From assembly GCA_900540495.1 (NCBI GenBank), contig UQGA01000001.1, positions 178,928-242,927 on the forward strand: a DNA stretch of 64,000 nt, read 5' to 3'. Position numbers and translations under genes: made by a program. Source of the DNA: an uncultured Eubacteriales bacterium (GTDB taxonomy: Bacteria; Bacillota; Clostridia; Christensenellales; CAG-138). Below, in pieces: positions 1 to 7,747 of this stretch. Positions within the stretch are counted from its first letter, which is position 1; each line of letters begins with the position of its first letter. The notes under the pieces were generated by a model. It saw nothing but the letters and a program-made list of their open reading frames with translations. It was not told where the DNA came from and ran no database searches.

Positions 1-285
1 AAAGCTCGTCCCGTAGACGGGTACGTCGAACTCCCGCAGCGCATACGGCAGCGCGCCGATGTGGTCCTCGTGTCCGTGCGTGATCAGAAAGCCGCGCAGC
101 CGGGCGGCGTTTTCCGAAAGGTAGGTCATGTCCGGTATGACCACGTCGATGCCCGGCATGTCCTCATCCGGGAAGATCAGGCCGCAGTCCACAACGATCA
201 TGTCGTTGCCGTACTCGAGCACGGTCATGTTCTTCCCGATTTCTCCCACCCCGCCGAGCGGGATGATCTTCAGTTTCCCTGCCAT
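1..285 (-). CDS. rnj: Ribonuclease J, N-terminal fragment (runs off window)
   Basis: The first 95 residues of a metallo-beta-lactamase/beta-CASP ribonuclease, the RNase J family that carries out 5'-3' exonuclease and endonuclease mRNA decay and rRNA maturation in Bacillota. The fragment opens MAGKLKIIPLGGVGEIGKN, typical of RNase J, and carries the zinc-binding HxHxDH motif (His70, His72, Asp74, His75) within THGHEDHIGALPY. The ATG at 285 has GGGGAGGAG about 4 bases upstream. The gene is cut by the window edge, so the beta-CASP and C-terminal domains are not visible. It lies 12 bases downstream of the lipoprotein hydrolase gene and is probably co-transcribed with it. Confidence 0.93.
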   Translation of the reverse strand, partial: MAGKLKIIPLGGVGEIGKNMTVLEYGNDMIVVDCGLIFPDEDMPGIDVVIPDMTYLSENAARLRGFLITHGHEDHIGALPYALREFDVPVYGTSF

Positions 286-297
286 GTCTCCTCCCCG

Positions 298-1119
298 TCA
301 ATCCGCATAGAAGAACGAATTGCCGCCAATGGTCTGATAAAAAGTCTTGTCGCCCCAAACCTCGCCGAGCCGTTCCGCCCGGAAAAACAGCACCCCGGAC
401 GGCACGTTCGTATTGCCGTTGACGAACACATCCCGTGCATATTCGACGATCTCGTCAGGCGGTTCCGTCGATTCAAACGAACTGCCGTTGACCACCGAAA
501 ACTGGCTCTTGCGGTAGACCTCCGTGGTAATGGACGTCTCGCCGCCGCCGAAGCTTGCGGATTTGCAGCGGTTGTAGATCACGCTCAGCACGGCGCGGTA
601 CGCCGCTTCTCCCTTTCCCTTGGCCTCCAGGTAAGCGACCTTTGCCGCAAGCACCAGCTCCGCTTCCAAACCGGAGGCGGGGGTATCATCCTCATCCGGT
701 ACCGGCTCGGGGCTCGGTTTCTCCGTCGGCTCGGGGGTTGACTCCACCGGTTTCGGGGTGATCGCCGGCTCTTCGGTCGGCGTTGCCGTGGGTTTGGCTG
801 TGGGCTTCGCGGTCGGTTTGGCGGTCGGTTTGGCCGTGGATTTGGCATCCCCCGAATCCTCCGCCGTCGGCGCCGGATCATCCGGTGCCGTGCTCGGCGA
901 GGCGGTCGGCTCGGCCGTCGGCTCGGCCGTCGGTTCCGGCGTCGGCGTCGGGGCTTCCGGCGTCGGCGTCGGCGCGCTCAGTACGACCGACACTTCATCG
1001 TTCTCCAGCGCCAGCGCAATACGCTCAATCGCCGGAATGCGCGGCGCGCTCGTGCACGCGCACATCATCAACATACACAGAAGGCAACATGTCAAAATGA
1101 TCCATCGATACCGTTTCAT
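298..1119 (-). CDS. Lipoprotein with SleB/CwlJ-type cell-wall hydrolase domain
   Basis: A 273-residue exported protein. The N-terminus is a lipoprotein signal (hydrophobic stretch ending MMCAC, with Cys22 as the likely lipidated residue). Residues about 50-150 are a low-complexity Pro/Thr/Ala/Glu linker including tandem PTAK units and TPEP-type units. The C-terminal 110 residues match the hydrolase family of SleB/CwlJ: conserved AKVAYLEAKGKGEAAYRAV, VIYNR, SQFS and a GGNSFFYAD end. In spore formers such enzymes act on peptidoglycan, often cortex. Here lipid anchoring and a long linker suggest reach into the wall from the membrane. The linker is encoded by short GC-rich repeats that could vary in number. 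Whether it acts in germination or vegetative wall turnover cannot be read from the sequence. Confidence 0.8.
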   Translation of the reverse strand: MKRYRWIILTCCLLCMLMMCACTSAPRIPAIERIALALENDEVSVVLSAPTPTPEAPTPTPEPTAEPTAEPTASPSTAPDDPAPTAEDSGDAKSTAKPTAKPTAKPTAKPTATPTEEPAITPKPVESTPEPTEKPSPEPVPDEDDTPASGLEAELVLAAKVAYLEAKGKGEAAYRAVLSVIYNRCKSASFGGGETSITTEVYRKSQFSVVNGSSFESTEPPDEIVEYARDVFVNGNTNVPSGVLFFRAERLGEVWGDKTFYQTIGGNSFFYAD

Positions 1120-1171
1120 GAATCGCTCTCCTTCCGGGCGATCCGCATTTTACATCCACTCCGTCGCCCGA

Positions 1172-2566
1172 TCACAGGATATACTTATGTATATCCTCAT
1201 CGGTAAATTCTTGCCGCAGCCGCTCGTTCACATACGCAGCATCGACAACCATATCGATCACCGGATGCTGACCGTTGGCATTGAACGAAACGTCGTCGAG
1301 CAGGTTCTCCAATACAGTATGCAGGCGGCGGGCGCCGATGTTCTCCGTGTTCTCATTGGCGAGGAACGCATAGCGGGCGATCTCGTCCAACGCCTCGTCG
1401 GTAAACGTCAGGTGGACGTTATCCGCCGACAGCAACGCCGCATACTGCTTGGTCACGGCGTTCTCCGGCTGCGTCAGAATCGCCTTAAAGTCCGCCTGCG
1501 ACAGATCGTTGAGCTTCACGCGGATGGGAAAGCGTCCCTGCAACTCCGGGATTAGATCCGTGACCTTGGCCGTGTGGAACGCGCCGGCGGCGATGAACAG
1601 AATATAGTCCGTCTTGACCGGGCCGTACTTGGTGGAGACGGTCGATCCCTCGACGATGGGCAGGATATCCCGCTGCACGCCCTCGCGCGACACGTCCGGC
1701 CCGCCCATGTTGCGGCCGCCGGCGATTTTATCGATCTCGTCGATGAAGATGATGCCGTCCTGTTCCGCCCGCTGCAGCGCGTCGCGCGTCACATCGTCCA
1801 TGTCCACGCGCTTTTCCGACTCCTGCTGGATGAGAACCCGGCGTGCTTCCGACACCGGCAGCTTGCGCCGTTTCGTCTTTTTGGGAAGAATGCCGCCCAG
1901 CATGTCGCCAAGGTTCATGTCGATCCCGACGGCGAGCATCGCATCGTTTGCGGGCGTGCGTTCCTCCACCTCGATCTCCACGAGCACATGCTCCAACTGG
2001 CCGGCGCGCAACTGCTGCAGCACCCTGTCCCGCTCGGACTGGAAGGCGCGCTTTTCCTCCTCGCTCATTGCGGGCTCCTTTTCCTTCTGCTCCGACGCGC
2101 CGGCAAAGAGCAACTGCAGCGGGTTGACGGCCGGCTGCCGCTCGCTCTTCTTCATGGGGACGAGCAGCTCCACGAGCCGCTGCTCCGCCGCCGCTTCCGC
2201 CACGAGGCGCACCTCCTCCATGCGTTGCGCCTTGCAGATTCGGATGGCCGCCTCCACGAGGTCGCGGATCATGGATTCCACATCGCGTCCGACGTAGCCC
2301 ACCTCGGTAAACTTGGTCGCCTCCACCTTGACAAACGGCGCGTCGACGAGCTTGGCAAGCCGCCGGGCAATCTCCGTCTTGCCCACGCCGGTCGGCCCCA
2401 TCATGATGATATTCTTCGGGGTGATCTCCTCGCGCAGTTCCGGCGACAGGCAGCTGCGGCGGTAACGGTTGCGCAGCGCCACAGCCACGGCCCGTTTTGC
2501 GCGATCCTGCCCGACGATATATCTGTCGAGCGCCTCCACGATCTCCCGCGGCGTAAGCATGTTCAT
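1172..2566 (-). CDS. hslU: ATP-dependent protease ATPase subunit HslU (ClpY)
   Basis: AAA+ unfoldase, 464 residues, that feeds substrates to the HslV peptidase. It opens with LTPREIVEALDRYIVGQ, has Walker A GPTGVGKT near residue 60, pore loop GYVGRD, Walker B IIFIDEIDKI and ends KYIL, the C-terminal tail that inserts into HslV. An insertion (I) domain lies between Walker A and B. The ATG at 2566 overlaps the hslV stop (ATGA) and has GGAGGTGGAGG upstream. An inverted repeat CGGGCGA/TCGCCCG at 1135-1170 follows the gene without a T tract, so read-through into the lipoprotein gene is possible. Cytoplasmic protein quality control. Confidence 0.97.
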   Translation of the reverse strand: MNMLTPREIVEALDRYIVGQDRAKRAVAVALRNRYRRSCLSPELREEITPKNIIMMGPTGVGKTEIARRLAKLVDAPFVKVEATKFTEVGYVGRDVESMIRDLVEAAIRICKAQRMEEVRLVAEAAAEQRLVELLVPMKKSERQPAVNPLQLLFAGASEQKEKEPAMSEEEKRAFQSERDRVLQQLRAGQLEHVLVEIEVEERTPANDAMLAVGIDMNLGDMLGGILPKKTKRRKLPVSEARRVLIQQESEKRVDMDDVTRDALQRAEQDGIIFIDEIDKIAGGRNMGGPDVSREGVQRDILPIVEGSTVSTKYGPVKTDYILFIAAGAFHTAKVTDLIPELQGRFPIRVKLNDLSQADFKAILTQPENAVTKQYAALLSADNVHLTFTDEALDEIARYAFLANENTENIGARRLHTVLENLLDDVSFNANGQHPVIDMVVDAAYVNERLRQEFTDEDIHKYIL

Positions 2567-3102
2567 GCCTCCACCTCCTCGACAACGAGATTGCCGTTGG
2601 TATAAATACAGATATCGCCCGCAATCCTGAGGGACCGCTCGGCGATCTCCCGTGCGGACAAGTCCGTGTTCTGGCGAAGCGCCTTGGCGGCGGCCAACGC
2701 GTACATGCCGCCGGAACCGATGGCGGCAATGCCGTCATCCGGATCGATGACCTCGCCGGTGCCGGAGAGAATCAGCAGCTCCCTGCCGTCCGTGGCGATG
2801 AGGAGCGCCTCGAGCTTGTGCATGATCTTGTCGCTGCGCCAGTCCTGTGCGAGCGAAACCGCCGCGCGCGTGAGCGCCCCGCTGTACTGCTCCAGCTTCT
2901 GCTCAAACCGTTCGCAGAGCGAAAAGGCGTCCGCCACGGTGCCGGCAAACCCGACCACGACCCGGTCGTGGTAAATGCGGCGCACCTTGCGCGCATGCGC
3001 CTTCATGACGTTCGCGTTGTTCATCGTTACCTGTCCGTCGCCTGCCACGGCACAGCGGCCGTCCTTGCGCACGGCGAGGATTGTCGTTCCGCGAAGCTCC
3101 AT
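2563..3102 (-). CDS. hslV: ATP-dependent protease peptidase subunit HslV
   Basis: Threonine peptidase, 179 residues, that forms the double-ring proteolytic core capped by HslU. Motifs include the N-terminal MELRGTTILAV block, in which the first Thr of TTI (Thr6) corresponds to the catalytic N-terminal Thr after processing, plus GDGQVT, ARKVRR, GFAGTVADAF, AIGSGG and RIAGDICIYTN. The ATG at 3102 was chosen over an in-frame TTG 18 bases upstream because GGAGGG lies 11 bases before the ATG and overlaps that TTG. The four-base overlap with hslU indicates translational coupling. The stalk of a trmFO-terminator hairpin lies just upstream, so hslVU may rely on read-through or on a weak promoter not clearly visible. 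Confidence 0.96.
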   Translation of the reverse strand: MELRGTTILAVRKDGRCAVAGDGQVTMNNANVMKAHARKVRRIYHDRVVVGFAGTVADAFSLCERFEQKLEQYSGALTRAAVSLAQDWRSDKIMHKLEALLIATDGRELLILSGTGEVIDPDDGIAAIGSGGMYALAAAKALRQNTDLSAREIAERSLRIAGDICIYTNGNLVVEEVEA

Positions 3103-3150
3103 TCGATGTCGACCCTCCAATATCCTCGGTCATTTTTCCTATTCTAACAT

Positions 3151-3176
3151 AAAACCGGGCGAAAATCGCCCGGTTT
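3151..3176 (-). terminator. Hairpin at the end of trmFO
   Basis: A perfect 10-bp stem, AAACCGGGCG/CGCCCGGTTT with a five-base loop, begins at the trmFO stop codon. On the minus strand the stem ends in TTTT but no longer U tract follows, so this is probably a partial terminator that lets some transcripts continue into hslVU. Confidence 0.5.
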
Positions 3177-4473
3177 ACAAAGACGTTTTCAATTCTTTTA
3201 CGATTTGGAGGGCGCGCTGCGCCATCGCCAGATATCGTTCGCGCTTGCCGCGCGGCGGCGACGGCAACGGTTCCATAATGCCGAACGTCACGTTCATCGG
3301 CTGGAAATCGCCGCCCGCATAGCCGGAGACATAGTGCGCAAGGGCCCCGATGGCCGTCGTGCGCGGCACGTCCACAGGCGGCAGACCAAGTCGCTGACGC
3401 GCCAGCGCCGCGCCGGCGAGCAGCCCGCTCGCGGCCGACTCCACATACCCCTCCACGCCCGTAATCTGCCCCGCAAAGTACAGGCCGGGATGCGCCAGCA
3501 TCTGATAGCGGCTGTCGAGCAGGCTGGGGCTGGGCAGGAACGTGTTGCGGTGCATCACGCCATAGCGCACATACTCGGCGTTTGCAAGGCCGGGGATCAT
3601 GCCGAACACACGGCGCTGCTCGGAAAATTTCAAATTGGTCTGGAATCCGACGATATTCCACAGCGTGCCGGCGGCATCGTCCTGCCGCAACTGTACCACG
3701 GCAAACGGGCGACGCCCGTCGCGCAGGAGCCCCACCGGTTTCATCGGTCCGTAGGCAAGTGTCAGCTCGCCGCGCCTTGCCATGGCCTCCACGGGCATGC
3801 AGCCCTCGAATACCCGCGGCGTTTCAAACGTGTGCAACGGCACGGTCTGTGCGCTCACAAGCGCGCGGTAGAACGCAAAATACTCCTCCCGCGTCATCGG
3901 GCAGTTGAGATAATCGGCCCCGCGGTCGTACCGCGAAGCGCGAAACGCGACGGTATGGTCGATGGAATCGTACGTGACGACCGGGGCGGCCGCATCATAA
4001 AAATGAAGCCCGCCGCCCACCAGCGCGGCAATGCGCGAGGAAAGCGCCTCCGATGTGAGCGGCCCGGTGGCGATGATCGCGGGCGGCTTCGGCAGTTCGG
4101 TGATCTCGCCCGTGTGGACGGTGATGCGCGGGTTTTCCAGGATGGCCTGCGTCACCATGCGGGAAAAGCCCTCCCGATCCACCGCAAGCGCGCCGCCCGC
4201 GGGCACGCGCGTCGCATCCGCACAGCGCAGGATCAGCGAGTCGAGCGCGCGCATCTCCTCCTTGAGCAGCCCCACCGCATTCTCCAGCCGGTCGGAGCGC
4301 AGGGAGTTGGAGCAGACGAGTTCGGCAAACCCGTCGCCGCGATGCGCGGGCGTGCGCTTCTCCGGCTTCATCTCATACAGATCGACGCAAATGCCGTGGC
4401 GGGCCAAACGGTCGGCCGCCTCGCAGCCGGCCAGGCCCGCGCCGACGACGGCGACGCGCGGCGCGTCACTCAT
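3175..4473 (-). CDS. trmFO: Methylenetetrahydrofolate-tRNA (uracil-5-)-methyltransferase TrmFO
   Basis: FAD-dependent enzyme that makes the T-loop m5U54 of tRNA from methylenetetrahydrofolate, found mainly in Bacillota and some other phyla lacking TrmA. It has 432 residues, the normal length. The N-terminal FAD-binding motif is VVGAGLAGCEAA. The family block LVCSNSLRSD carries the conserved Cys. PMTREEY, RDGRRPFAVVQLRQ and ITGVEGYVESAASGLLAG are further GidA/TrmFO signatures. The ATG at 4473 has GGGAGAA upstream and overlaps the topA stop by 8 bases. The topA-trmFO-hslVU order is classic for Bacillota. Confidence 0.97.
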   Translation of the reverse strand: MSDAPRVAVVGAGLAGCEAADRLARHGICVDLYEMKPEKRTPAHRGDGFAELVCSNSLRSDRLENAVGLLKEEMRALDSLILRCADATRVPAGGALAVDREGFSRMVTQAILENPRITVHTGEITELPKPPAIIATGPLTSEALSSRIAALVGGGLHFYDAAAPVVTYDSIDHTVAFRASRYDRGADYLNCPMTREEYFAFYRALVSAQTVPLHTFETPRVFEGCMPVEAMARRGELTLAYGPMKPVGLLRDGRRPFAVVQLRQDDAAGTLWNIVGFQTNLKFSEQRRVFGMIPGLANAEYVRYGVMHRNTFLPSPSLLDSRYQMLAHPGLYFAGQITGVEGYVESAASGLLAGAALARQRLGLPPVDVPRTTAIGALAHYVSGYAGGDFQPMNVTFGIMEPLPSPPRGKRERYLAMAQRALQIVKELKTSL

Positions 4474-6565
4474 CCTGTTTCTCCCGTCTGCCGCGCCGGA
4501 TAAAATCGCACGCGCGGTTCATGCAGGCGATATACGTGCCGTTGCGTCCGACGCGCTGCACGAGCAGCGATCCGCACTTGGGGCAGTGCTCGTTGATGGG
4601 CTTGTCCCACGACACGAAATCGCACTCCGGATATCGCTCGCAGCCATAGAACGCGCGTTTGGCCCCCTTCTTGCTCCTGCGCTTGATGAGCGCCGCGCCG
4701 CATTTGGGGCATGGCACGTCGAGCTTTTCCACGATTGGCTTGGTATTCCTGCAGGCCGGATAGTTGGGACAGGCAAGAAACTCGCCGTAGCGCCCCAGCT
4801 TGTACACCATCATGGCGCCACATTTATCACACGGCACGTCGGAAACGCGGTCCGGCAGGCGCACGGCTTCGCGCTCGAGCGCCTCGGAAACGCTTTTCTC
4901 GAACGGGCCATAAAAGCGGGAGAGCATGTTCGTCCACTCGACCTCGCCCTCCTCCACGCCGTCGAGCTGCTGCTCCATGCCGGCGGTGAAGGAGATGTCC
5001 ACGATGTTCGGGAAGTTCCTGCACATCCAGTCGTTCACGATCACGCCCAGCTCCGTCGGGTGCAGCAGTTTCTTTTCGCGCGCGATATAACCCCGATCGA
5101 TGATCGTGGAGATCGTGGGCGCATAGGTGCTTGGACGGCCGATGCCCTTCTCCTCAAGCGTTTTGACAAGCGTGGCCTCGGTATACCGCGGCGGCGGCTG
5201 CGTAAACCGCTGCTCGCTCTCCGCCCTGATCTGCCGGAACGCATCGCCCTCGGCGATGGGCGGCAGCGCGACCTCCTTTTCCGGCACGTCGTCCCGCCCC
5301 TCGGTATACACCGCGGTGAAGCCGTCGAACAGTACGCGCGACCCGTTCGCCTTGAACGTACAGCCGTTGACGTCGAACGTGACGGCCGTGGTCGCCAGGT
5401 GCGCCTCCGCCATCTGGCTGGCAAGAAAGCGCTCGTAGACGAGTTTATACAGCCGATACTGGTCGCTCGAGAGATACGCCTTCAGCTCGGCCGGCGTATT
5501 CCCGATATCGGTCGGCCGAATGGCCTCGTGCGCATCCTGCGCGCCGGAACGGCCGCGGTATACGTTCGGCTTGGCCGGCAGATACGCCTTGCCGTAGCGC
5601 GCCTCGATGTGGGCAAGCGCCGCCCGCTGCGCCTCGTCCGCCACGCGCACCGAATCGGTACGGATATAGGAGATGAGGCCGACCGGGCCGCGATTGCCGA
5701 TGTCGACGCCCTCATAGAGCTGCTGGGCGACCACCATCGTCCGCTTGGTCGTAAAGTTCAGCTTGCGCGCCGCCTCCTGTTGCAGGCTGCTCGTGGTGAA
5801 CGGCGGCGCCGCGTGGCGGGTCTTCTCGCTTTCCCTGACCTCGACGGCGGTAAAGGGCCTGTCCTGGATGCGCGCAAGCACGGCCTGCGTGTCCGCCTCC
5901 GTGCGCAACTCGCGCTTCTTGCCGTTTTCGCCAAAATAGCGCGCCTCAAAGGTCTTCTTTCCATCGCCCGTGCCAAGCGTGGCGGTGACAAGCCAGTATT
6001 CCTCCGGCTCGAACGCCTCGATCTCGCGCTCCCGATCGCAGATGATGCGCACCGCGACCGACTGCACCCGGCCGCCGGAGAGGCCCTTGCGGACCTTTTT
6101 CCAGAGCACCTCGCTGATCTCGTAGCCCACCAGCCGGTCGAGCACACGGCGCGCCTGCTGGGCGTTGACCAGCCGCATGTCGATGGGGCGCACGTTGCGG
6201 ATGGAGTTCTTCACCGCGCTGGATGTGATCTCGTTGAACACGATGCGGCACTTGCTCGTCTCATCGAGCTTGAGCACATGCGCCAGATGCCACGAAATGG
6301 CCTCGCCCTCGCGGTCAGGGTCGGTGGCAAGATAGATTTTCGACGCGCTCTTGGCTTCCTTTCTGATGCGCTCAAGCACATCGCCGCGGCCGCGCAGCGT
6401 GATGTACCGCGGTGCAAAATCATGCGCGGTATCCACGCCGAGCTGGCTCTTGGGCAGGTCGCGCACATGTCCGTTGGACGCGACCACCCGGTACCGGCTG
6501 CCCAGAAATTTCCCTATCGTTTTCGCCTTTGCGGGCGACTCCACAATGACAAGCGCATCCGCCAT
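4466..6565 (-). CDS. topA: DNA topoisomerase I (type IA)
   Basis: Relaxes negative supercoils by single-strand passage. The protein has 699 residues. Toprim domain: VIVESPAKAKTI at the N-terminus and DPDREGEAISWH near residue 82. The active-site Tyr is near residue 300 in GLISYIRTDS. Three C4 zinc-ribbon modules fill the C-terminal 120 residues: CDKCG...CPNYPAC, CPKCG...CERYPEC and CPKCG...CMNRAC. The ATG at 6565 is preferred over an upstream TTG because GGGAGGG sits 9 bases before it and overlaps that TTG. It follows dprA by 21 bases in the same operon. Confidence 0.97.
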   Translation of the reverse strand: MADALVIVESPAKAKTIGKFLGSRYRVVASNGHVRDLPKSQLGVDTAHDFAPRYITLRGRGDVLERIRKEAKSASKIYLATDPDREGEAISWHLAHVLKLDETSKCRIVFNEITSSAVKNSIRNVRPIDMRLVNAQQARRVLDRLVGYEISEVLWKKVRKGLSGGRVQSVAVRIICDREREIEAFEPEEYWLVTATLGTGDGKKTFEARYFGENGKKRELRTEADTQAVLARIQDRPFTAVEVRESEKTRHAAPPFTTSSLQQEAARKLNFTTKRTMVVAQQLYEGVDIGNRGPVGLISYIRTDSVRVADEAQRAALAHIEARYGKAYLPAKPNVYRGRSGAQDAHEAIRPTDIGNTPAELKAYLSSDQYRLYKLVYERFLASQMAEAHLATTAVTFDVNGCTFKANGSRVLFDGFTAVYTEGRDDVPEKEVALPPIAEGDAFRQIRAESEQRFTQPPPRYTEATLVKTLEEKGIGRPSTYAPTISTIIDRGYIAREKKLLHPTELGVIVNDWMCRNFPNIVDISFTAGMEQQLDGVEEGEVEWTNMLSRFYGPFEKSVSEALEREAVRLPDRVSDVPCDKCGAMMVYKLGRYGEFLACPNYPACRNTKPIVEKLDVPCPKCGAALIKRRSKKGAKRAFYGCERYPECDFVSWDKPINEHCPKCGSLLVQRVGRNGTYIACMNRACDFIRRGRREKQDE

Positions 6566-6586
6566 GCCAGACGTCCCTCCCAACGT

Positions 6587-7747
6587 TCAATCCTCCGTCA
6601 ACGCGACGTTCAACGCGTCCAACGCGTACAACCGCCCGGACAGCGGCTTAATTATTCCCGAAAACTGCAATCCTGTCAAGAGCGAGTTTAACTCGCCCAC
6701 CGGAATCGACAATTCCTCCGCCAGATCGTCAAAGCTGCGCTCGCCGCGCGCAAGCGCATCGCACACCGCCCGTTCCCCCGCCTGCAGCGAAGAACGGGGA
6801 ATGCGCTTGACGCCATGCGCAAACGCATCGTATTCGTCCGCAAGCTCGAATTCCTCCAGTACATCCCCGACGCAGAACACGGGCTTGGCCTCGCCGCGCT
6901 GAATCATGCGGTTGGCGCCCACGCTCTGCAGATCCGTAATGCGGCCCGGCACGGCGAACACCTCCCGTCCCTGGTCGAGCGCATATCCGGCGGTGATCGA
7001 CGTGCCGCTGCGCTCCCCGGCCTCCACGACGAGCACGCCGCGCGCCATGCCGCTGATGATGCGGTTGCGGATGGGGAAATTTTCCCTGAGCGGTCGCGTG
7101 CCGGGCAAAAACTCCGTTACCACCGCGCCGCGCGCGGCAATCTGTTCGTACAGTTCGCGGTGGGAGGCCGGATATACCACGTCAATGCCGGAGCCGAGCA
7201 CGGCGACCGTCGGATACGGAGATTCCTCGCAACCGAGCGCACCGCGCGCCGCGCATCCGTCGATGCCCTCCGCCATGCCGGATATGATGGTGCCGCCCGC
7301 CGCCGCCAGTTCGCGTGCGAAGAGCTGCGCCACATCGCGTCCATACTGCGTGCACCGGCGCGAACCGACGACGGCCAACGGCAGGCGCATATCGCCCCGC
7401 AGCCGGCCGCGGTAAAACAGCAGGGGCGGCGCATCCGAAATCTCTCTGAGCAGCGCCGGATAATCCTCGTCGTCCAGCAGGCAGACGCCCACGCCGTGCT
7501 GGGCGAGCCATGCCTCATACCGGTCGAGAAAGCCGTCCTGCGCCGCGCGCAGCAGGCGCTCGGCCACGGGTTCCGGCAGAGCGGATATGGCGGCGCGCGA
7601 AGCGTGTGCAGCCAGGCGGTATGCCTCCGAAAGCTCCGGCAGCCGAGCGGCCGTCTGCCGGAACTGCCGTGCGCTGCCCGATACGCCGTAATGCAGCCAG
7701 AGCCACAGCCGGCGGCGTTCCTCCGTTGCACAAGCGGCGGTGCTCAT
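6587..7747 (-). CDS. dprA: DNA-processing protein DprA
   Basis: Loads RecA on incoming single-stranded DNA during transformation. The protein has 386 residues. The Rossmann-like DprA core contains VGSRRCTQYG, SGMAEGIDGCAARGAL, VLGSGIDVVYP, EFLPGT, FPIRNRIISG and EAGERSGTSITAGYALDQGREVFAVPG. An N-terminal SAM-like part and a C-terminal winged-helix-like part (residues about 320-380) complete the usual layout. The ATG at 7747 overlaps the comM-like stop (ATGA), so the two are translationally coupled. DprA next to a ComM-type ATPase suggests that natural competence machinery, or at least its recombination half, is kept. Confidence 0.95.
   Translation of the reverse strand: MSTAACATEERRRLWLWLHYGVSGSARQFRQTAARLPELSEAYRLAAHASRAAISALPEPVAERLLRAAQDGFLDRYEAWLAQHGVGVCLLDDEDYPALLREISDAPPLLFYRGRLRGDMRLPLAVVGSRRCTQYGRDVAQLFARELAAAGGTIISGMAEGIDGCAARGALGCEESPYPTVAVLGSGIDVVYPASHRELYEQIAARGAVVTEFLPGTRPLRENFPIRNRIISGMARGVLVVEAGERSGTSITAGYALDQGREVFAVPGRITDLQSVGANRMIQRGEAKPVFCVGDVLEEFELADEYDAFAHGVKRIPRSSLQAGERAVCDALARGERSFDDLAEELSIPVGELNSLLTGLQFSGIIKPLSGRLYALDALNVALTED

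Noticed and set aside
780..970. Short GC-rich tandem repeats near 0.8-0.97 kb as a non-coding repeat or plus-strand Val/Gly-rich gene
   Set aside because: They encode the Pro/Thr/Ala linker of the minus-strand lipoprotein; the plus-strand frame has no start signal.
2563..3120. Longer HslV starting at a TTG (six extra residues)
   Set aside because: The TTG overlaps the ribosome binding site GGAGGG that serves the ATG at 3102, and the catalytic Thr block fits the shorter form.
4031..6691. Long plus-strand open frame (886 codons) opposite topA and trmFO
   Set aside because: It is the antisense of well-matched genes in a GC-rich genome, has Arg/His/Ala-rich composition, no ribosome binding site and no recognisable family.
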